Assembly: GCA_041675885.1 (NCBI GenBank)
Contig: JBAYSY010000010.1
Span: forward strand, 3,257-67,256
DNA length: 64,000 bases
Direction of reading: 5' to 3'
From: JBAYSY01 sp041675885
GTDB lineage: Bacteria > Pseudomonadota > Alphaproteobacteria > Rhodobacterales > Rhodobacteraceae
A program made the position numbers and the translations under genes. Positions 1 through 8,681 of the stretch are shown one piece after another. The notes under the pieces are model-generated. The model was not told the origin of the DNA. It saw nothing but the letters and a program-made list of their open reading frames with translations, and did no database searches. Every line of letters begins with the position of its first letter. The first letter of the stretch is position 1.

Positions 1-50
1 CTGCCGATAATCCGGGGGCATAGAGGCATATCCTGCCCGGCCGCCTTTCC

Positions 51-1322
51 TTGTTATTAGAACTCTTCATCGTCGTCGCGCTCATCCTCATCAACGGGGC
101 GCTGGCCATGTCGGAACTTGCGGTCGTCTCGTCGCGGCCGGTGCGGTTGCGGGCGCTTGCCGACAAGGGCGACCACCGGGCCGAAACCGCACTGCGGCTG
201 GCGGCCAATCCGGGGCGGTTCCTGTCATCGGTGCAGATCGGCATCACGCTGGTGGGGATCCTGTCGGGCGCGTTCTCGGGCGCGACGCTGGGGTTCCGGC
301 TGGCGCAATGGCTGCTGACGCAGGGAATGCCGCCGCTGTGGGCCGATGCGCTGGGCGTCGGCGGGGTGGTGGTGGCGATCACCTATCTGACGCTGATCAT
401 GGGCGAACTGGTGCCGAAGCAGATCGCGCTGCGCAACCCCGAGCGGATGGCGGCGGCGGTCGCCCGGCCGATGCTGCTGATCTCGCGTGTCGCGGCGCCG
501 CTGGTGTGGCTGCTCGACATCTCCGGGCGGCTGGTGCTGACCGCGCTGGGCCAGCGCGGCGAAAGCGGCAGCCGCATCAGCGATGAGGAAATCCGCACCA
601 TCCTTGCCGAGGCCCGCGTCGAGGGGGTGATCGAGACCGAGGAGCAGGAGATGCTTTCGGGCGTCATGCGGCTGGCCGACCGCAAGGCGCGGGCGCTGAT
701 GACCCCGCGCCACGAGGTGCAGATGGTCGATTTGCAGGCCGAACCCGACGAGGTGCTGGAGAGGATCCGCGAATCGGGCCGCCCTCGGCTACCGGTGCGC
801 GACCGCGATACCGACGAGGTGCTGGGCGTGCTCTACCTCACCGACGCCTTCGCGGCGCTGAGCCGGGGCGAGGTGCTGGACCTGCGCGGGCTGATCCGCG
901 AGGTGCCGGTGGTCTCGGACCAGGCCGACGCGCTGGATATCGTGGAAATCCTGCGCAACGCCCGCAACCATTTCGCGCTGGTCTATGACGAATACGGCGA
1001 TTTCGAGGGGATCATCACCACCGGCGACATCCTCGAATCGATCACCGGCAGTTTCGACGGCGAGACCGAGGAGCCGGCGGTGGTCGAGCGCGAGGACGGA
1101 AGCTGGCTGGTGTCAGGCTGGATGCCCGCCGACGAATTCTGCGACCGCACCGGCCTGTCGCGCGAGGTGGCGGGGGGCTATTCCACCGTGGCGGGGCTGG
1201 TGCTCAACCATCTGAGCCATATCCCGGCGCTGGGCGAAAGCTTTATGCTTGAGGGCTGGCGTTTCGAGGTGATCGACCTTGACGACCGGCGGATCGACAA
1301 GCTGCTGGTGTCGCGGGCCTGA
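51..1322 (+). CDS. Hemolysin-family CNNM/CorC-type membrane protein
   Basis: This is a 423-residue inner-membrane protein. The N-terminal DUF21 (CNNM) domain of hydrophobic segments spans about residues 1-180, a pair of CBS domains spans about 200-335, and a CorC/HlyC transporter-associated domain closes the protein (about 345-420). This architecture is typical of the hemolysin/CorC family, which is linked to magnesium or cobalt efflux; the hemolysin name is historical. The start is TTG at 51: an in-frame TAG lies 30 bases upstream, and the first residues (MLLELFIVVALILINGALAM) match how the family begins. The gene stands alone, and a short hairpin plus an ATATTT motif follow the stop. Family assignment is firm; the transported ion is not known. 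Confidence 0.9.
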   Translation: MLLELFIVVALILINGALAMSELAVVSSRPVRLRALADKGDHRAETALRLAANPGRFLSSVQIGITLVGILSGAFSGATLGFRLAQWLLTQGMPPLWADALGVGGVVVAITYLTLIMGELVPKQIALRNPERMAAAVARPMLLISRVAAPLVWLLDISGRLVLTALGQRGESGSRISDEEIRTILAEARVEGVIETEEQEMLSGVMRLADRKARALMTPRHEVQMVDLQAEPDEVLERIRESGRPRLPVRDRDTDEVLGVLYLTDAFAALSRGEVLDLRGLIREVPVVSDQADALDIVEILRNARNHFALVYDEYGDFEGIITTGDILESITGSFDGETEEPAVVEREDGSWLVSGWMPADEFCDRTGLSREVAGGYSTVAGLVLNHLSHIPALGESFMLEGWRFEVIDLDDRRIDKLLVSRA

Positions 1323-1339
1323 CCGGCGCGGGGGCGGGT

Positions 1340-1390
1340 TTCCGCCTTTGGCGGAAGCCTGCGGCGCGGATATTTTCAGACAGAAGAAGG
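1340..1390 (+). repeat. Hairpin plus GGATATTT intergenic motif after the CNNM gene
   Basis: A 7-bp perfect stem (TTCCGCC, loop TTT, GGCGGAA) lies at 1340-1356. It is followed at 1367-1390 by CGGATATTTTCAGACAGAAG, one of five related motifs in this window (others near 14041, 45796, 52995 and 60791). There is no clear T-tract, so a classical terminator role is doubtful. Confidence 0.5.
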
Positions 1391-1435
1391 CGCACGGGGG
1401 GGTCCGCGCGCCTTGTTTCGTTCGGTGGTTCCGCG

Positions 1436-1900
1436 TCAGGCGGTGGCGTTTTCCACCGCCTTTGCTTCGATATCGCCCGTGCGGGCGATCTCGATCCGGC
1501 GGGGTTTCAGCGCCTCGGGCGTTTCGCGCAGCAGGTCGATGTGCAGCATCCCGTTTTCATGCAGCGCGCCGGTGACCCGGACGTGATCGGCAAGCGCGAA
1601 GCGGCGCTCGAACGCGCGGGTGGCGATGCCGCGATGCAGGTAGGTGCGCCCCTCGGGTTCGGCCGCCTTGCGCGCGGCGATGTGGAGCGTGCCGTCCTTG
1701 ACCTCGACCGACAGTTCGTCCCCGGTGAATCCGGCAACGGCGACCGAGATGCGATAGGCGTCCTCGGCGGTCTTCTCGATATTGTAGGGCGGATAGGTGG
1801 GTTGGGTCACGTCGGCGGTCAGAACCCGATCCATCAGATCGGCGATCCGGTCGAACCCGACGGTGGCCCGGTAAAGTGGGGCAAGGTCGAAATTACGCAT
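1436..1900 (-). CDS. Small heat-shock protein, Hsp20/alpha-crystallin family (IbpA-like)
   Basis: A cytoplasmic 154-residue ATP-independent chaperone that holds unfolding proteins for refolding by DnaK/ClpB. The opening MRNFDLAPLYRATVGFDR is the typical IbpA-type start, so the ATG at 1900 is preferred over an upstream in-frame ATG at 1945. A GGAGG Shine-Dalgarno sequence lies 6-7 bases upstream of 1900. The alpha-crystallin domain covers about residues 30-130 (AVAGFTGDELSVEV, then GMLHIDL), and a C-terminal IEI motif (I-x-I) is present for oligomer contacts. It is a single gene, convergent with the CNNM gene. A heat-shock-type promoter and a possible thermosensing leader lie upstream. Confidence 0.92.
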   Translation of the reverse strand: MRNFDLAPLYRATVGFDRIADLMDRVLTADVTQPTYPPYNIEKTAEDAYRISVAVAGFTGDELSVEVKDGTLHIAARKAAEPEGRTYLHRGIATRAFERRFALADHVRVTGALHENGMLHIDLLRETPEALKPRRIEIARTGDIEAKAVENATA

Positions 1901-1951
1901 GTCATCCTCCGTTGAGCGATGTCTGGCCCCGTGCCCGAAAGGCACACGGGG
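1901..1951 (-). promoter_or_regulatory. Structured 5' leader of the Hsp20 gene, possible RNA thermometer
   Basis: Read leftward, the leader contains a 7-bp stem (CCCCGTG/CACGGGG, 1927-1951), then about 25 bases ending in the GGAGG ribosome binding site and ATG. ROSE-type thermometers commonly precede alphaproteobacterial hsp20 genes. I see the hairpin and a TCGCT tract that could face GGAGG, but not a convincing full ROSE fold, so this is an inference. Confidence 0.3.
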
Positions 1952-2717
1952 CGGTCTGAATGGCCGGACCCGCCATGCGGCGTCCGGTCAGGATTGATCT
2001 GGGCAAGCGGGCGGGGGATTTCAAGTATGGGGCCGGGGGTGCGGGAGCCGGGCAGCAGGATGCCGCCCGCCATCAGGCAGGGCGGGCGGCATCCGTTACC
2101 GAAACACTCCGATACAGTCGCGGTTTGCCGTGCCGGACAAGCCGACCCGCACATGACCGAACCACCTGATCGCGAATGCCGATGGACGATCCGCCCCCAA
2201 GGCCATAACGGCGCGGCTGGCGATGCCCGAAGGCAACCGGCGCAGTGATCCGCAGCGGGGCGGGGTGTCTGTTCGGCAATACCCGGAAACCCCTTACGAA
2301 CAATGAATTCCGGCTTCGCGCGTTGCCGGAAGCACTTGCGACAGCAAGCACCACTTACACCCTTGCCGCCGCGTCCTGTTCCCCGCGGCAGAAATACCGG
2401 CCGCGCGTCCCGTGCGGTTCGCAGCCGTTTCCAATGGCCTGTTTATAGCAGAAATCCTTGCATTCCGGAAGCCGGGCCGCGCGGTTTCGCCGCATTGCCG
2501 CCGTATTCTGGCCATTATTCAGCCTGTGTGTGTTATTCCTGCCGCCCTGGCGCAGGACCGGCCGCCCCTGCCCGCACCGCACGGCCCGCACTGGACAGCC
2601 TGCACTGGCCCCGCCGATTCGCGCCCCGCTCCGCGCGGCATGATCCCGCCGTTCACCGGCAAGGCAACGCATGACAATTCCGGCAACGGCGGTGCGAAAC
2701 AAGGCGCCATCCCGGAC
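1952..2717. other. Long intergenic region without a supportable gene; contains a 12-bp perfect hairpin
   Basis: Between the Hsp20 leader and the transporter promoter I find no protein with family motifs; the open frames here are short, mutually overlapping and low-complexity. At 2060-2092 lies a perfect 12-bp inverted repeat (ATGCCGCCCGCC, 9-base loop, GGCGGGCGGCAT) with no T-tract on either strand. There is no tRNA-like fold. The region could hold a small RNA or decayed sequence; nothing here decides. Confidence 0.4.
1997..2025 (-). promoter_or_regulatory. Candidate sigma-32 promoter of the Hsp20 gene
   Basis: On the minus strand CTTGAAA (2025-2019) is followed by CCCAGAT (2003-1997). Measured from CTTG the gap is 18 bases, fitting the alphaproteobacterial RpoH pattern CTTG-N17/18-CYTATNT with two mismatches in the -10. 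It would give a leader of about 90 bases. Confidence 0.45.
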
Positions 2718-2746
2718 TTGCATGACGAAGATCGGTGCGACAATAT
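2718..2746 (+). promoter_or_regulatory. Candidate promoter of the Pot-like transporter operon
   Basis: TTGCAT (2718-2723), a 17-base spacer and CAATAT (2741-2746) resemble a sigma-70 promoter. The predicted start near 2753 leaves a leader of about 145 bases before the ATPase gene. Confidence 0.4.
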
Positions 2747-2840
2747 GAGGCGTTCTTGCGGTGCTAAGGTGATGCCCGGCAAGGCAACTCTCGGTTCGGG
2801 CAGATCGCCGCCATCATACGTGAACCCGGCAGGGTGATCC

Positions 2841-2871
2841 AGAAACAGGCCGGAAACAGGCCGGAAACAGG
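2841..2871 (+). repeat. 11-bp tandem repeat in the transporter leader
   Basis: GAAACAGGCCG-type units repeat almost three times in tandem, followed by two AACGGG units, just before the ribosome binding site GGGAGG at 2881. Confidence 0.5.
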
Positions 2872-2896
2872 AACGGGAACGGGAGGCGGATCAGGG

Positions 2897-4012
2897 ATGG
2901 CGGACGTGGCGGACATGACAGGAACGGCCGACCGATTCGTAGCCTTCGAGCATGTGCAGAAAAGCTATGACGGCCAGGTACTGGTCGTGCGCGACCTCAA
3001 CCTCGACATCGCCAAGGGCGAGTTCCTGACCATGCTCGGCCCCTCGGGTTCGGGCAAGACCACGACGCTGATGATGCTGGCCGGGTTCGAGACCGCGACC
3101 AGCGGCAAGATCCTGCTGGACGGCCGCCCGATCAACCTGGTGCCGCCGCACAAGCGCGGCATCGGCATGGTGTTCCAGAACTACGCGCTGTTCCCGCACA
3201 TGACGGTGGGCGAGAACCTGGCCTTTCCGCTGGAGGTGCGCGGCATGGGCCGGGCCGAACGCGAGGACAAGATCCGGCGCGCGCTCGACATGGTGCAGAT
3301 GGGCGCCTTCGCCAGTCGGCGCCCGGCACAGCTTTCCGGCGGCCAGCAGCAGCGCATCGCGCTGGCCCGCGCGCTGGTGTTCGAGCCCAAGCTGGTGCTG
3401 ATGGACGAACCGCTGGGCGCGCTCGACAAGCAGCTGCGCGAACATATGCAGTTCGAGATCAAGCACCTGCATGAAAGCCTTGGAATCACCGTGGTCTATG
3501 TGACCCACGATCAGGGCGAGGCGCTGACCATGAGCGACCGGGTGGCGGTGTTCAACGACGGGCGCATCCAGCAGCTTGCCGCCCCCGACGAGCTTTACGA
3601 GCGGCCCGGAAACAGCTTTGTCGCGGGCTTCATCGGCGAGAACAACAAGCTGGCCGGGACGGTCGAGAAGATCGACGGCGAACACGCGCTGGTGCGGCTG
3701 GCCGACGGCTCTCTGATCGACGCGACGGCGGTGAACGTCACGGCGGCGGGTCAGCCCACGCTGGTGTCGATCCGCCCGGAGCGGGTCGAGATCGGGCCGC
3801 CGGACGATGGCGGGCACGGCCAGACCGTCGAGGCCGAGGTGCTGGAATTCATCTATATGGGCGACGTGTTCCGCACCCGGCTTTCCGTTGCCGGGTCCGA
3901 GGATTTCATCGTCAAGAACCGCAACGCCCGCGGCCGCCGCAGGCTGGAGCCGGGCGAAAGGATCAGGATCGGTTGGGCGCGACAGGATGCACGCGCGCTC
4001 GACCCGCTGTAA
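2897..4012 (+). CDS. ABC transporter ATPase, PotA-like (spermidine/putrescine family)
   Basis: A 371-residue ATPase energising the importer encoded by the next three genes. Walker A GPSGSGKT is at 48-55, a Q-loop in FQNYALFPH near 93-101, signature LSGGQ at 146-150, Walker B LVLMDEP at 166-172, and the switch His at 204 (VTHDQ). A C-terminal TOBE domain follows. ATG 2897 is chosen over an in-frame GTG at 2834: GGGAGG sits about 10 bases upstream, and the residues before it are low-complexity. The gene order ATPase, binding protein, permease, permease is typical of polyamine/opine-type importers (POPT family). Whether the substrate is a polyamine or a related amino compound cannot be told. Confidence 0.9.
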   Translation: MADVADMTGTADRFVAFEHVQKSYDGQVLVVRDLNLDIAKGEFLTMLGPSGSGKTTTLMMLAGFETATSGKILLDGRPINLVPPHKRGIGMVFQNYALFPHMTVGENLAFPLEVRGMGRAEREDKIRRALDMVQMGAFASRRPAQLSGGQQQRIALARALVFEPKLVLMDEPLGALDKQLREHMQFEIKHLHESLGITVVYVTHDQGEALTMSDRVAVFNDGRIQQLAAPDELYERPGNSFVAGFIGENNKLAGTVEKIDGEHALVRLADGSLIDATAVNVTAAGQPTLVSIRPERVEIGPPDDGGHGQTVEAEVLEFIYMGDVFRTRLSVAGSEDFIVKNRNARGRRRLEPGERIRIGWARQDARALDPL

Positions 4013-4069
4013 CGGCCGCGGCCGGGACGGCGAGACCAAAAGACGTGCAACCGACAACAGGAGACGGGA

Positions 4070-5140
4070 ATGAAAAAGCTGCTAGCACTGACCACCGCCC
4101 TGAGCGTCGCGGGCCTTGCCGCGAATGCGCAGGAAATCACGGTGATGTCCTTCGGCGGCGCCTATGGCGCAAGCCAGATGGAAGCCTATCACAAGCCCTA
4201 TCAGGCGCTGACCGGCATCCGCATCAATTCGGTCGATGCCGACAATCCGGCGATTCCGCTCAAGGCGCAGGTCGAGGCCGGGAACGTCACCGTCGATGTG
4301 GCCGACCTGGAGCCGTCGGACCTGCTGCGGCTGTGCGACGAGGGCGCGCTTGAGGTGCTGCCGCTCGACGAACTGCCGCTGGCCCCCGACGGCACGAGCT
4401 GGGAAGACGACTTCATCGACGGCGGCATCTACGAATGCGGCGTCGGCACCATCGTCTATTCGACCCTGATCGCCTATCGCACCGACAGCGGCGTGAACCC
4501 CACCTCAAGCGCCGACTTCTTCGACCTTGAGAAGTTCCCCGGCAAGCGCGGGCTGCGCAAGGGTGCGAAATTCGCGCTGGAACTGGCGCTGATGGCCGAC
4601 GGGGTGGCGCCGGAAGACGTCTATGAGGCGCTGACCACCCAGGAGGGCGTGGACCGCGCCTTCGCCAAGCTGGACACGATCAAGTCCGAGGTGATCTGGT
4701 GGGAGGCGGGTGCGCAGGCGCCGCAGCTTCTGGCCGATGGCGAGGTGGTGATGACCACCGGCTACAACGGGCGTTTCTTCAACGCGATGATCGAGGAGAA
4801 CCAGCCGTTCGAACTGTTCTGGCAGAACCAGATCCTCGACTTCAACCTGTTCGTGATCCCGAAGGGCACCCCGAACCGTGACGCGGCGTGGGAGTTCATC
4901 AAATGGGCGACCGACACCCAGCGGCTGGCCGATCAGGCGGGATATATCTCCTACGGGCCGGTACGGCGGTCGTCGATGCCGCTTGTCGGCACCTTCAAGG
5001 ATGGGGTGACCGAGATGGCGCGGCACCTGCCGACCCATCCCGACAACATGGAAGGCGCGCTGACGACCTCGATCGAGTTCTGGGCCGACTATGACATCGA
5101 ACTGAGCGAGCGGTTCAACGCCTGGCTTGCCTCGAACTGA
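4070..5140 (+). CDS. Periplasmic substrate-binding protein, PotD-like
   Basis: A 356-residue periplasmic receptor delivering ligand to the adjacent permeases. A signal peptide (MKKLLALTTALSVAGLAANA, cleavage about residue 20-21) is followed by EITVMSFGGAYG, a start seen in family-1 POPT binding proteins. GGAGACGGG precedes the ATG at a normal distance. It sits 57 bases after the ATPase gene, in the same operon. The ligand is unassigned: the family includes spermidine, putrescine, opine and gamma-aminobutyrate binders. Confidence 0.88.
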   Translation: MKKLLALTTALSVAGLAANAQEITVMSFGGAYGASQMEAYHKPYQALTGIRINSVDADNPAIPLKAQVEAGNVTVDVADLEPSDLLRLCDEGALEVLPLDELPLAPDGTSWEDDFIDGGIYECGVGTIVYSTLIAYRTDSGVNPTSSADFFDLEKFPGKRGLRKGAKFALELALMADGVAPEDVYEALTTQEGVDRAFAKLDTIKSEVIWWEAGAQAPQLLADGEVVMTTGYNGRFFNAMIEENQPFELFWQNQILDFNLFVIPKGTPNRDAAWEFIKWATDTQRLADQAGYISYGPVRRSSMPLVGTFKDGVTEMARHLPTHPDNMEGALTTSIEFWADYDIELSERFNAWLASN

Positions 5141-5192
5141 TATCGCCCGGCGGCGCGGCCCCCCGGCCGCGCCGCCACCCCGAGCGGAGGAG

Positions 5193-6449
5193 ATGCCGGT
5201 GGACGCAACCGCAAGCGAACTGTCGCCCCCCGAACGGCGCGAGTTGAAGGCGGCGCTGGCACGGTCGCAGGTGCGGGCCCGGCGGCGCGCCTTTCTTCTG
5301 GTGCTGCCGCTGCTGGCCTTCGTCTTCTTCTCCTTCGTGATGCCGATCGGCCAGATGCTGCACCGCTCGATGCACAACCCGGCCTTTTCCGACAACATGC
5401 CGGCGATCACCGGCTGGTTTCAGGAAAACCCGCCGGGCACCGAACCGGATGAAGCCGCCTTTGCCGCGCTGGTCTCGGATCTGGTGGACACCGCCGCCGC
5501 GCGCACCATCGGCGTGGTCGGCACGCGGGTGAACTACGAGATGTCGGGCACGCGCTCGCTGTTCACCGCCGCCGGGCGGCAGGCGGCGCGGCTGGAGGCG
5601 CCGTTCGCCGAAAGCCTGCCCGCGGTGAACGCCACATGGGCCAGCGATGAGCTATGGGCGGCGATGCGCAACGTCTCGGCGCCCTATACGGCGAATTTCT
5701 ACCTTGCCGCGGTCGATATGACCCGCGACATGGACGGCAACATCACCGCCGCCCCGGCCGAGCGGCAGGTCTATGTCGGGCTTTACCTGCGCACGCTGGT
5801 GCTGTCGCTGACGATCACCGGGCTCTGCCTGCTTCTGGGGTTTCCGGTGGCGCATCTGCTGGCGACGCTGCCGCTGCGTTATTCCAACCTGCTGATGATC
5901 CTCGTGCTGCTGCCGTTCTGGACCTCGCTTCTGGTGCGCACCACCGCATGGATCGCGATCCTTCAGGGGCAGGGGGTGCTGAACAGCGCGCTGGTGGCGC
6001 TGGGGATCATCTCGGACTCCAACCGGCTGTCGATGGTCTACAACCAGACCGGCACGATCATTGCCATGACGCATATCCTGCTGCCGTTCATGGTGCTGCC
6101 GCTTTACTCGGTGATGCGGACGATCAACCCGGCCTATGCGCGGGCGGCGCGCAGCCTCGGCGCGACCTCGTGGACGACCTTCCGCCGCATCTACCTGCCG
6201 CAGACCCTGCCGGGGATCGGCGCGGGCTCGCTATTGGTGTTCATCCTCGCGGTCGGCTACTACATCACGCCCGCGCTGGTCGGCGGGGCCTCGGGGCAGC
6301 TGATCTCGAACCTGATCGCCTTCCACATGCAGAATTCGCTCAACTGGTCCTTGGCGGCGGCGCTGGCCGCGCTGCTGCTGGCCGTGGTTCTGCTGCTCTA
6401 CTGGCTTTACGACCGGCTGATCGGCATCGACAACATGAAACTGGGCTGA
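5193..6449 (+). CDS. ABC transporter permease, PotB-like, with long first periplasmic loop
   Basis: A 418-residue inner-membrane permease. One transmembrane helix (about residues 35-55) is followed by a hydrophilic stretch of about 130 residues, then five or so helices. An EAA-type loop is visible as ARAARSLGATSWTTFRRIYLP. The long insert makes it larger than E. coli PotB (about 285 residues). The start is uncertain: ATG 5193 is only 2 bases from GGAGG, while GTG 5199 has an ideal 8-base spacing. An in-frame TTG at 5127 overlaps the previous gene and is less likely. Confidence 0.87.
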   Translation: MPVDATASELSPPERRELKAALARSQVRARRRAFLLVLPLLAFVFFSFVMPIGQMLHRSMHNPAFSDNMPAITGWFQENPPGTEPDEAAFAALVSDLVDTAAARTIGVVGTRVNYEMSGTRSLFTAAGRQAARLEAPFAESLPAVNATWASDELWAAMRNVSAPYTANFYLAAVDMTRDMDGNITAAPAERQVYVGLYLRTLVLSLTITGLCLLLGFPVAHLLATLPLRYSNLLMILVLLPFWTSLLVRTTAWIAILQGQGVLNSALVALGIISDSNRLSMVYNQTGTIIAMTHILLPFMVLPLYSVMRTINPAYARAARSLGATSWTTFRRIYLPQTLPGIGAGSLLVFILAVGYYITPALVGGASGQLISNLIAFHMQNSLNWSLAAALAALLLAVVLLLYWLYDRLIGIDNMKLG

Positions 6450-6453
6450 CGAC

Positions 6454-7365
6454 ATGGCGCTTCCCCCCTATGCAAGCCGTCTGGAAAGGCTCTGGCACCG
6501 TTTCTACCTGCTGTTCTGCGGGCTGGTGTTCTTTTTCCTGATCGCGCCGATCCTGATCGTGATCCCGCTGTCGTTCAACGCCGAGCCCTATTTCACCTTC
6601 ACCGAGCGGATGCTGAAGCTCGACCCCGACGGCTATTCGCTGCGCTGGTATGACACGCTCCTGACCCATGGCATGGCCGCGCCGCAGGCGGTGCGCGATG
6701 CAAGCTGGTGGGCGGATTCGTGGAACAACGCCGCATGGGTGCGGGCGGCCAAGAACTCGGTCATCATCGGTTTCTTCTCGACCATCGTCGCAACGGTGCT
6801 GGGCACGGTGGCGGCGCTGGGGCTGTCGCGGCCGGAAATGCCGTTCCGACGCATCATCATGGCGATGCTGATCTCGCCCATGGTGGTGCCGATCATCATC
6901 ACCGCGACGGGGCTGTTCTTCTTCTACTCGCGGATCGGGCTGGCCAACTCCTACACCGGGGTGATCCTGGCCCATGCGACGCTTGGCATCCCCTTCGTCA
7001 TCATCACCGTCACCGCGACGCTGGTGGGGTTCGACCATTCGCTGACGCGGGCGGCGGCCTCGCTCGGAGCCTCGCCGGTGACGGTGTTCTTCCGCATCAC
7101 CATGCCGCTGATCCTGCCGGGGATCATCGCCGGGGCGCTGTTCGCCTTCGTCACCTCGTTCGACGAGGTGGTGGTGGTACTGTTCGTCGCCGCGCATGAC
7201 CAGCAGACCATCCCGCGCCAGATGTGGAACGGGATCCGCGAGCAGATCAGCCCGGCGATCCTCGCGGTGGCGACCATTCTGGTCATGGTCTCGATCGCGC
7301 TGCTGACCACCATCGAGCTGTTGCGCCGCCGGTCGGAGCGGCTGCGGGGCCTTACGCCGAGATAG
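6454..7365 (+). CDS. ABC transporter permease, PotC-like
   Basis: A 303-residue inner-membrane permease, partner of the preceding gene, from which it is separated by 4 bases. One N-terminal helix, a loop of about 60 residues, then helices with the EAA motif RAAASLGASPVTVFFRITMP. It completes the four-gene importer. Its TAG stop is immediately adjacent to the stop of the opposing oxidoreductase gene. Confidence 0.9.
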   Translation: MALPPYASRLERLWHRFYLLFCGLVFFFLIAPILIVIPLSFNAEPYFTFTERMLKLDPDGYSLRWYDTLLTHGMAAPQAVRDASWWADSWNNAAWVRAAKNSVIIGFFSTIVATVLGTVAALGLSRPEMPFRRIIMAMLISPMVVPIIITATGLFFFYSRIGLANSYTGVILAHATLGIPFVIITVTATLVGFDHSLTRAAASLGASPVTVFFRITMPLILPGIIAGALFAFVTSFDEVVVVLFVAAHDQQTIPRQMWNGIREQISPAILAVATILVMVSIALLTTIELLRRRSERLRGLTPR

Positions 7366-8649
7366 TCAGTAACGGTCCGGGCGCAGCGCCGTCAGGTCGA
7401 GGCCGGGCCGGTGGCCGGAGACCAGTTCCGCCGCCAGCCTGCCGGTGATCGCCGCCAGCGTCAGCCCGATATGGCCGTGGCCGTAGGCGTGGATCACCCG
7501 GGCGTCGCGCGGGCTTGCCCCGATCACCGGCAGAGAATCCGGCATCGAGGGGCGGAAGCCCATCCATGTCCGCCCGGCCTCGCCCAGCCCCGGCAGCAGC
7601 CTGCGCGCCACCCGTTCGATGGTGCGGGTGCGGTTCTCGCGCGCGGGCTTGTCGAGCCCGCCGAGTTCTACCGTCCCCGCCGCGCGCAGCCCCTCGCCGG
7701 TCGGCGTCATGTAGAAGCCGTGCTCGGGGTAGCAGACCGGCCGGTTGACCAGCCCGCCGCCCTCCGGGAACATCACGTGGTAGCCGCGTTCGGTATCCAG
7801 CAGCACCCTGTCGCCGATGCTGCGTGCCAGTTGCCGCGACCATGCCCCGGCCGCGATCACCACATGGTCGAAACGTTCCGCCTGCGGGTCGCCCGCCAGC
7901 CGGATGCCCTCGGCCCCCGGTTCCAGCGCCGCGATTTCGGCCCGGCGGAAGGCACCGCCCCGGCGGCGGAACAGGTCGGCCAGCGCCAGCGCATAGGCGT
8001 GCGGCGTGTCCAGATGCCAGGAGTCGTCGAACATCAGCCCCCGGTGATAGAGCGGTGCAAGGTTCGGCTCGCACTCCCGCACCTCGTCGCGGGAAAGCTC
8101 GGTCATCGCCACGCCCTCACGCGCGCGCAACCCGATGTCGCGGCGGGCGGCCTTGAGTTGCGCTTCCGACTTGTAGAGATAGAGACAGCCGTCGCGGCGG
8201 GCCAGATGCCCGGCCCCGGCCTCGTCCATCAGCGATTCATGCGCCGGTCCCGCCGCCCGGATCAGGTGCCCAAGCTCGGTGACGATCCGGTCCACCTCGC
8301 GCGACCGGCCGGCGCGCAGGAAAGCCACCAGCCAGGGCGCAAGGCGCGGCAGGTCGCCCCAGCGCAGCGCCAGCGGCCCGTCGGGGTTCACCAGCATCCT
8401 TGGCACCGCGCCCATGATCCCCGGCATGGCGACCGGCAGGCAGGCGCCAGTGGCGAAGGTGCAGGCGTTGCCGAAACTCGCCGCCCGGCGCCAGCCTTCG
8501 GGGTCGCGCGGGTCGTTCGCGTCGAAAAGCGTCACGGCATGGCCCGCGCGGATCAGCCAGACCGCCGTGGACAGGCCGACGAACCCGGCACCGACCACCG
8601 CCACATGGCGCAGCGATGCGGCGGGCGGAATGCGGGCGGGGTGCTGCAT
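7366..8649 (-). CDS. FAD-dependent oxidoreductase, D-amino-acid dehydrogenase (DadA)-like
   Basis: A 427-residue flavoenzyme of the DAO/DadA family, expected to oxidise a D-amino acid or related secondary amine and pass electrons to the respiratory chain. The dinucleotide-binding motif VVGAGFVGLSTAVWL is near residue 16, with GRLAAELVSG near the C-terminus as in the family. ATG 8649 fits this motif position; an in-frame ATG at 8766 would add 39 unrelated residues. It converges on the Pot-like importer, which suggests, without proving, that the importer's substrate is an amine or amino acid. A nested dyad lies about 33 bases upstream of the start. Confidence 0.85.
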   Translation of the reverse strand: MQHPARIPPAASLRHVAVVGAGFVGLSTAVWLIRAGHAVTLFDANDPRDPEGWRRAASFGNACTFATGACLPVAMPGIMGAVPRMLVNPDGPLALRWGDLPRLAPWLVAFLRAGRSREVDRIVTELGHLIRAAGPAHESLMDEAGAGHLARRDGCLYLYKSEAQLKAARRDIGLRAREGVAMTELSRDEVRECEPNLAPLYHRGLMFDDSWHLDTPHAYALALADLFRRRGGAFRRAEIAALEPGAEGIRLAGDPQAERFDHVVIAAGAWSRQLARSIGDRVLLDTERGYHVMFPEGGGLVNRPVCYPEHGFYMTPTGEGLRAAGTVELGGLDKPARENRTRTIERVARRLLPGLGEAGRTWMGFRPSMPDSLPVIGASPRDARVIHAYGHGHIGLTLAAITGRLAAELVSGHRPGLDLTALRPDRY

Positions 8650-8681
8650 GATCGTGACCTCTGCGTTTGTCGGCCCTTGAA

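Noticed and set aside
2355..2723. A 122-codon leftward frame in the long spacer
   Set aside because: No ribosome binding site, no family, and overlapping frames on the other strand look equally good.
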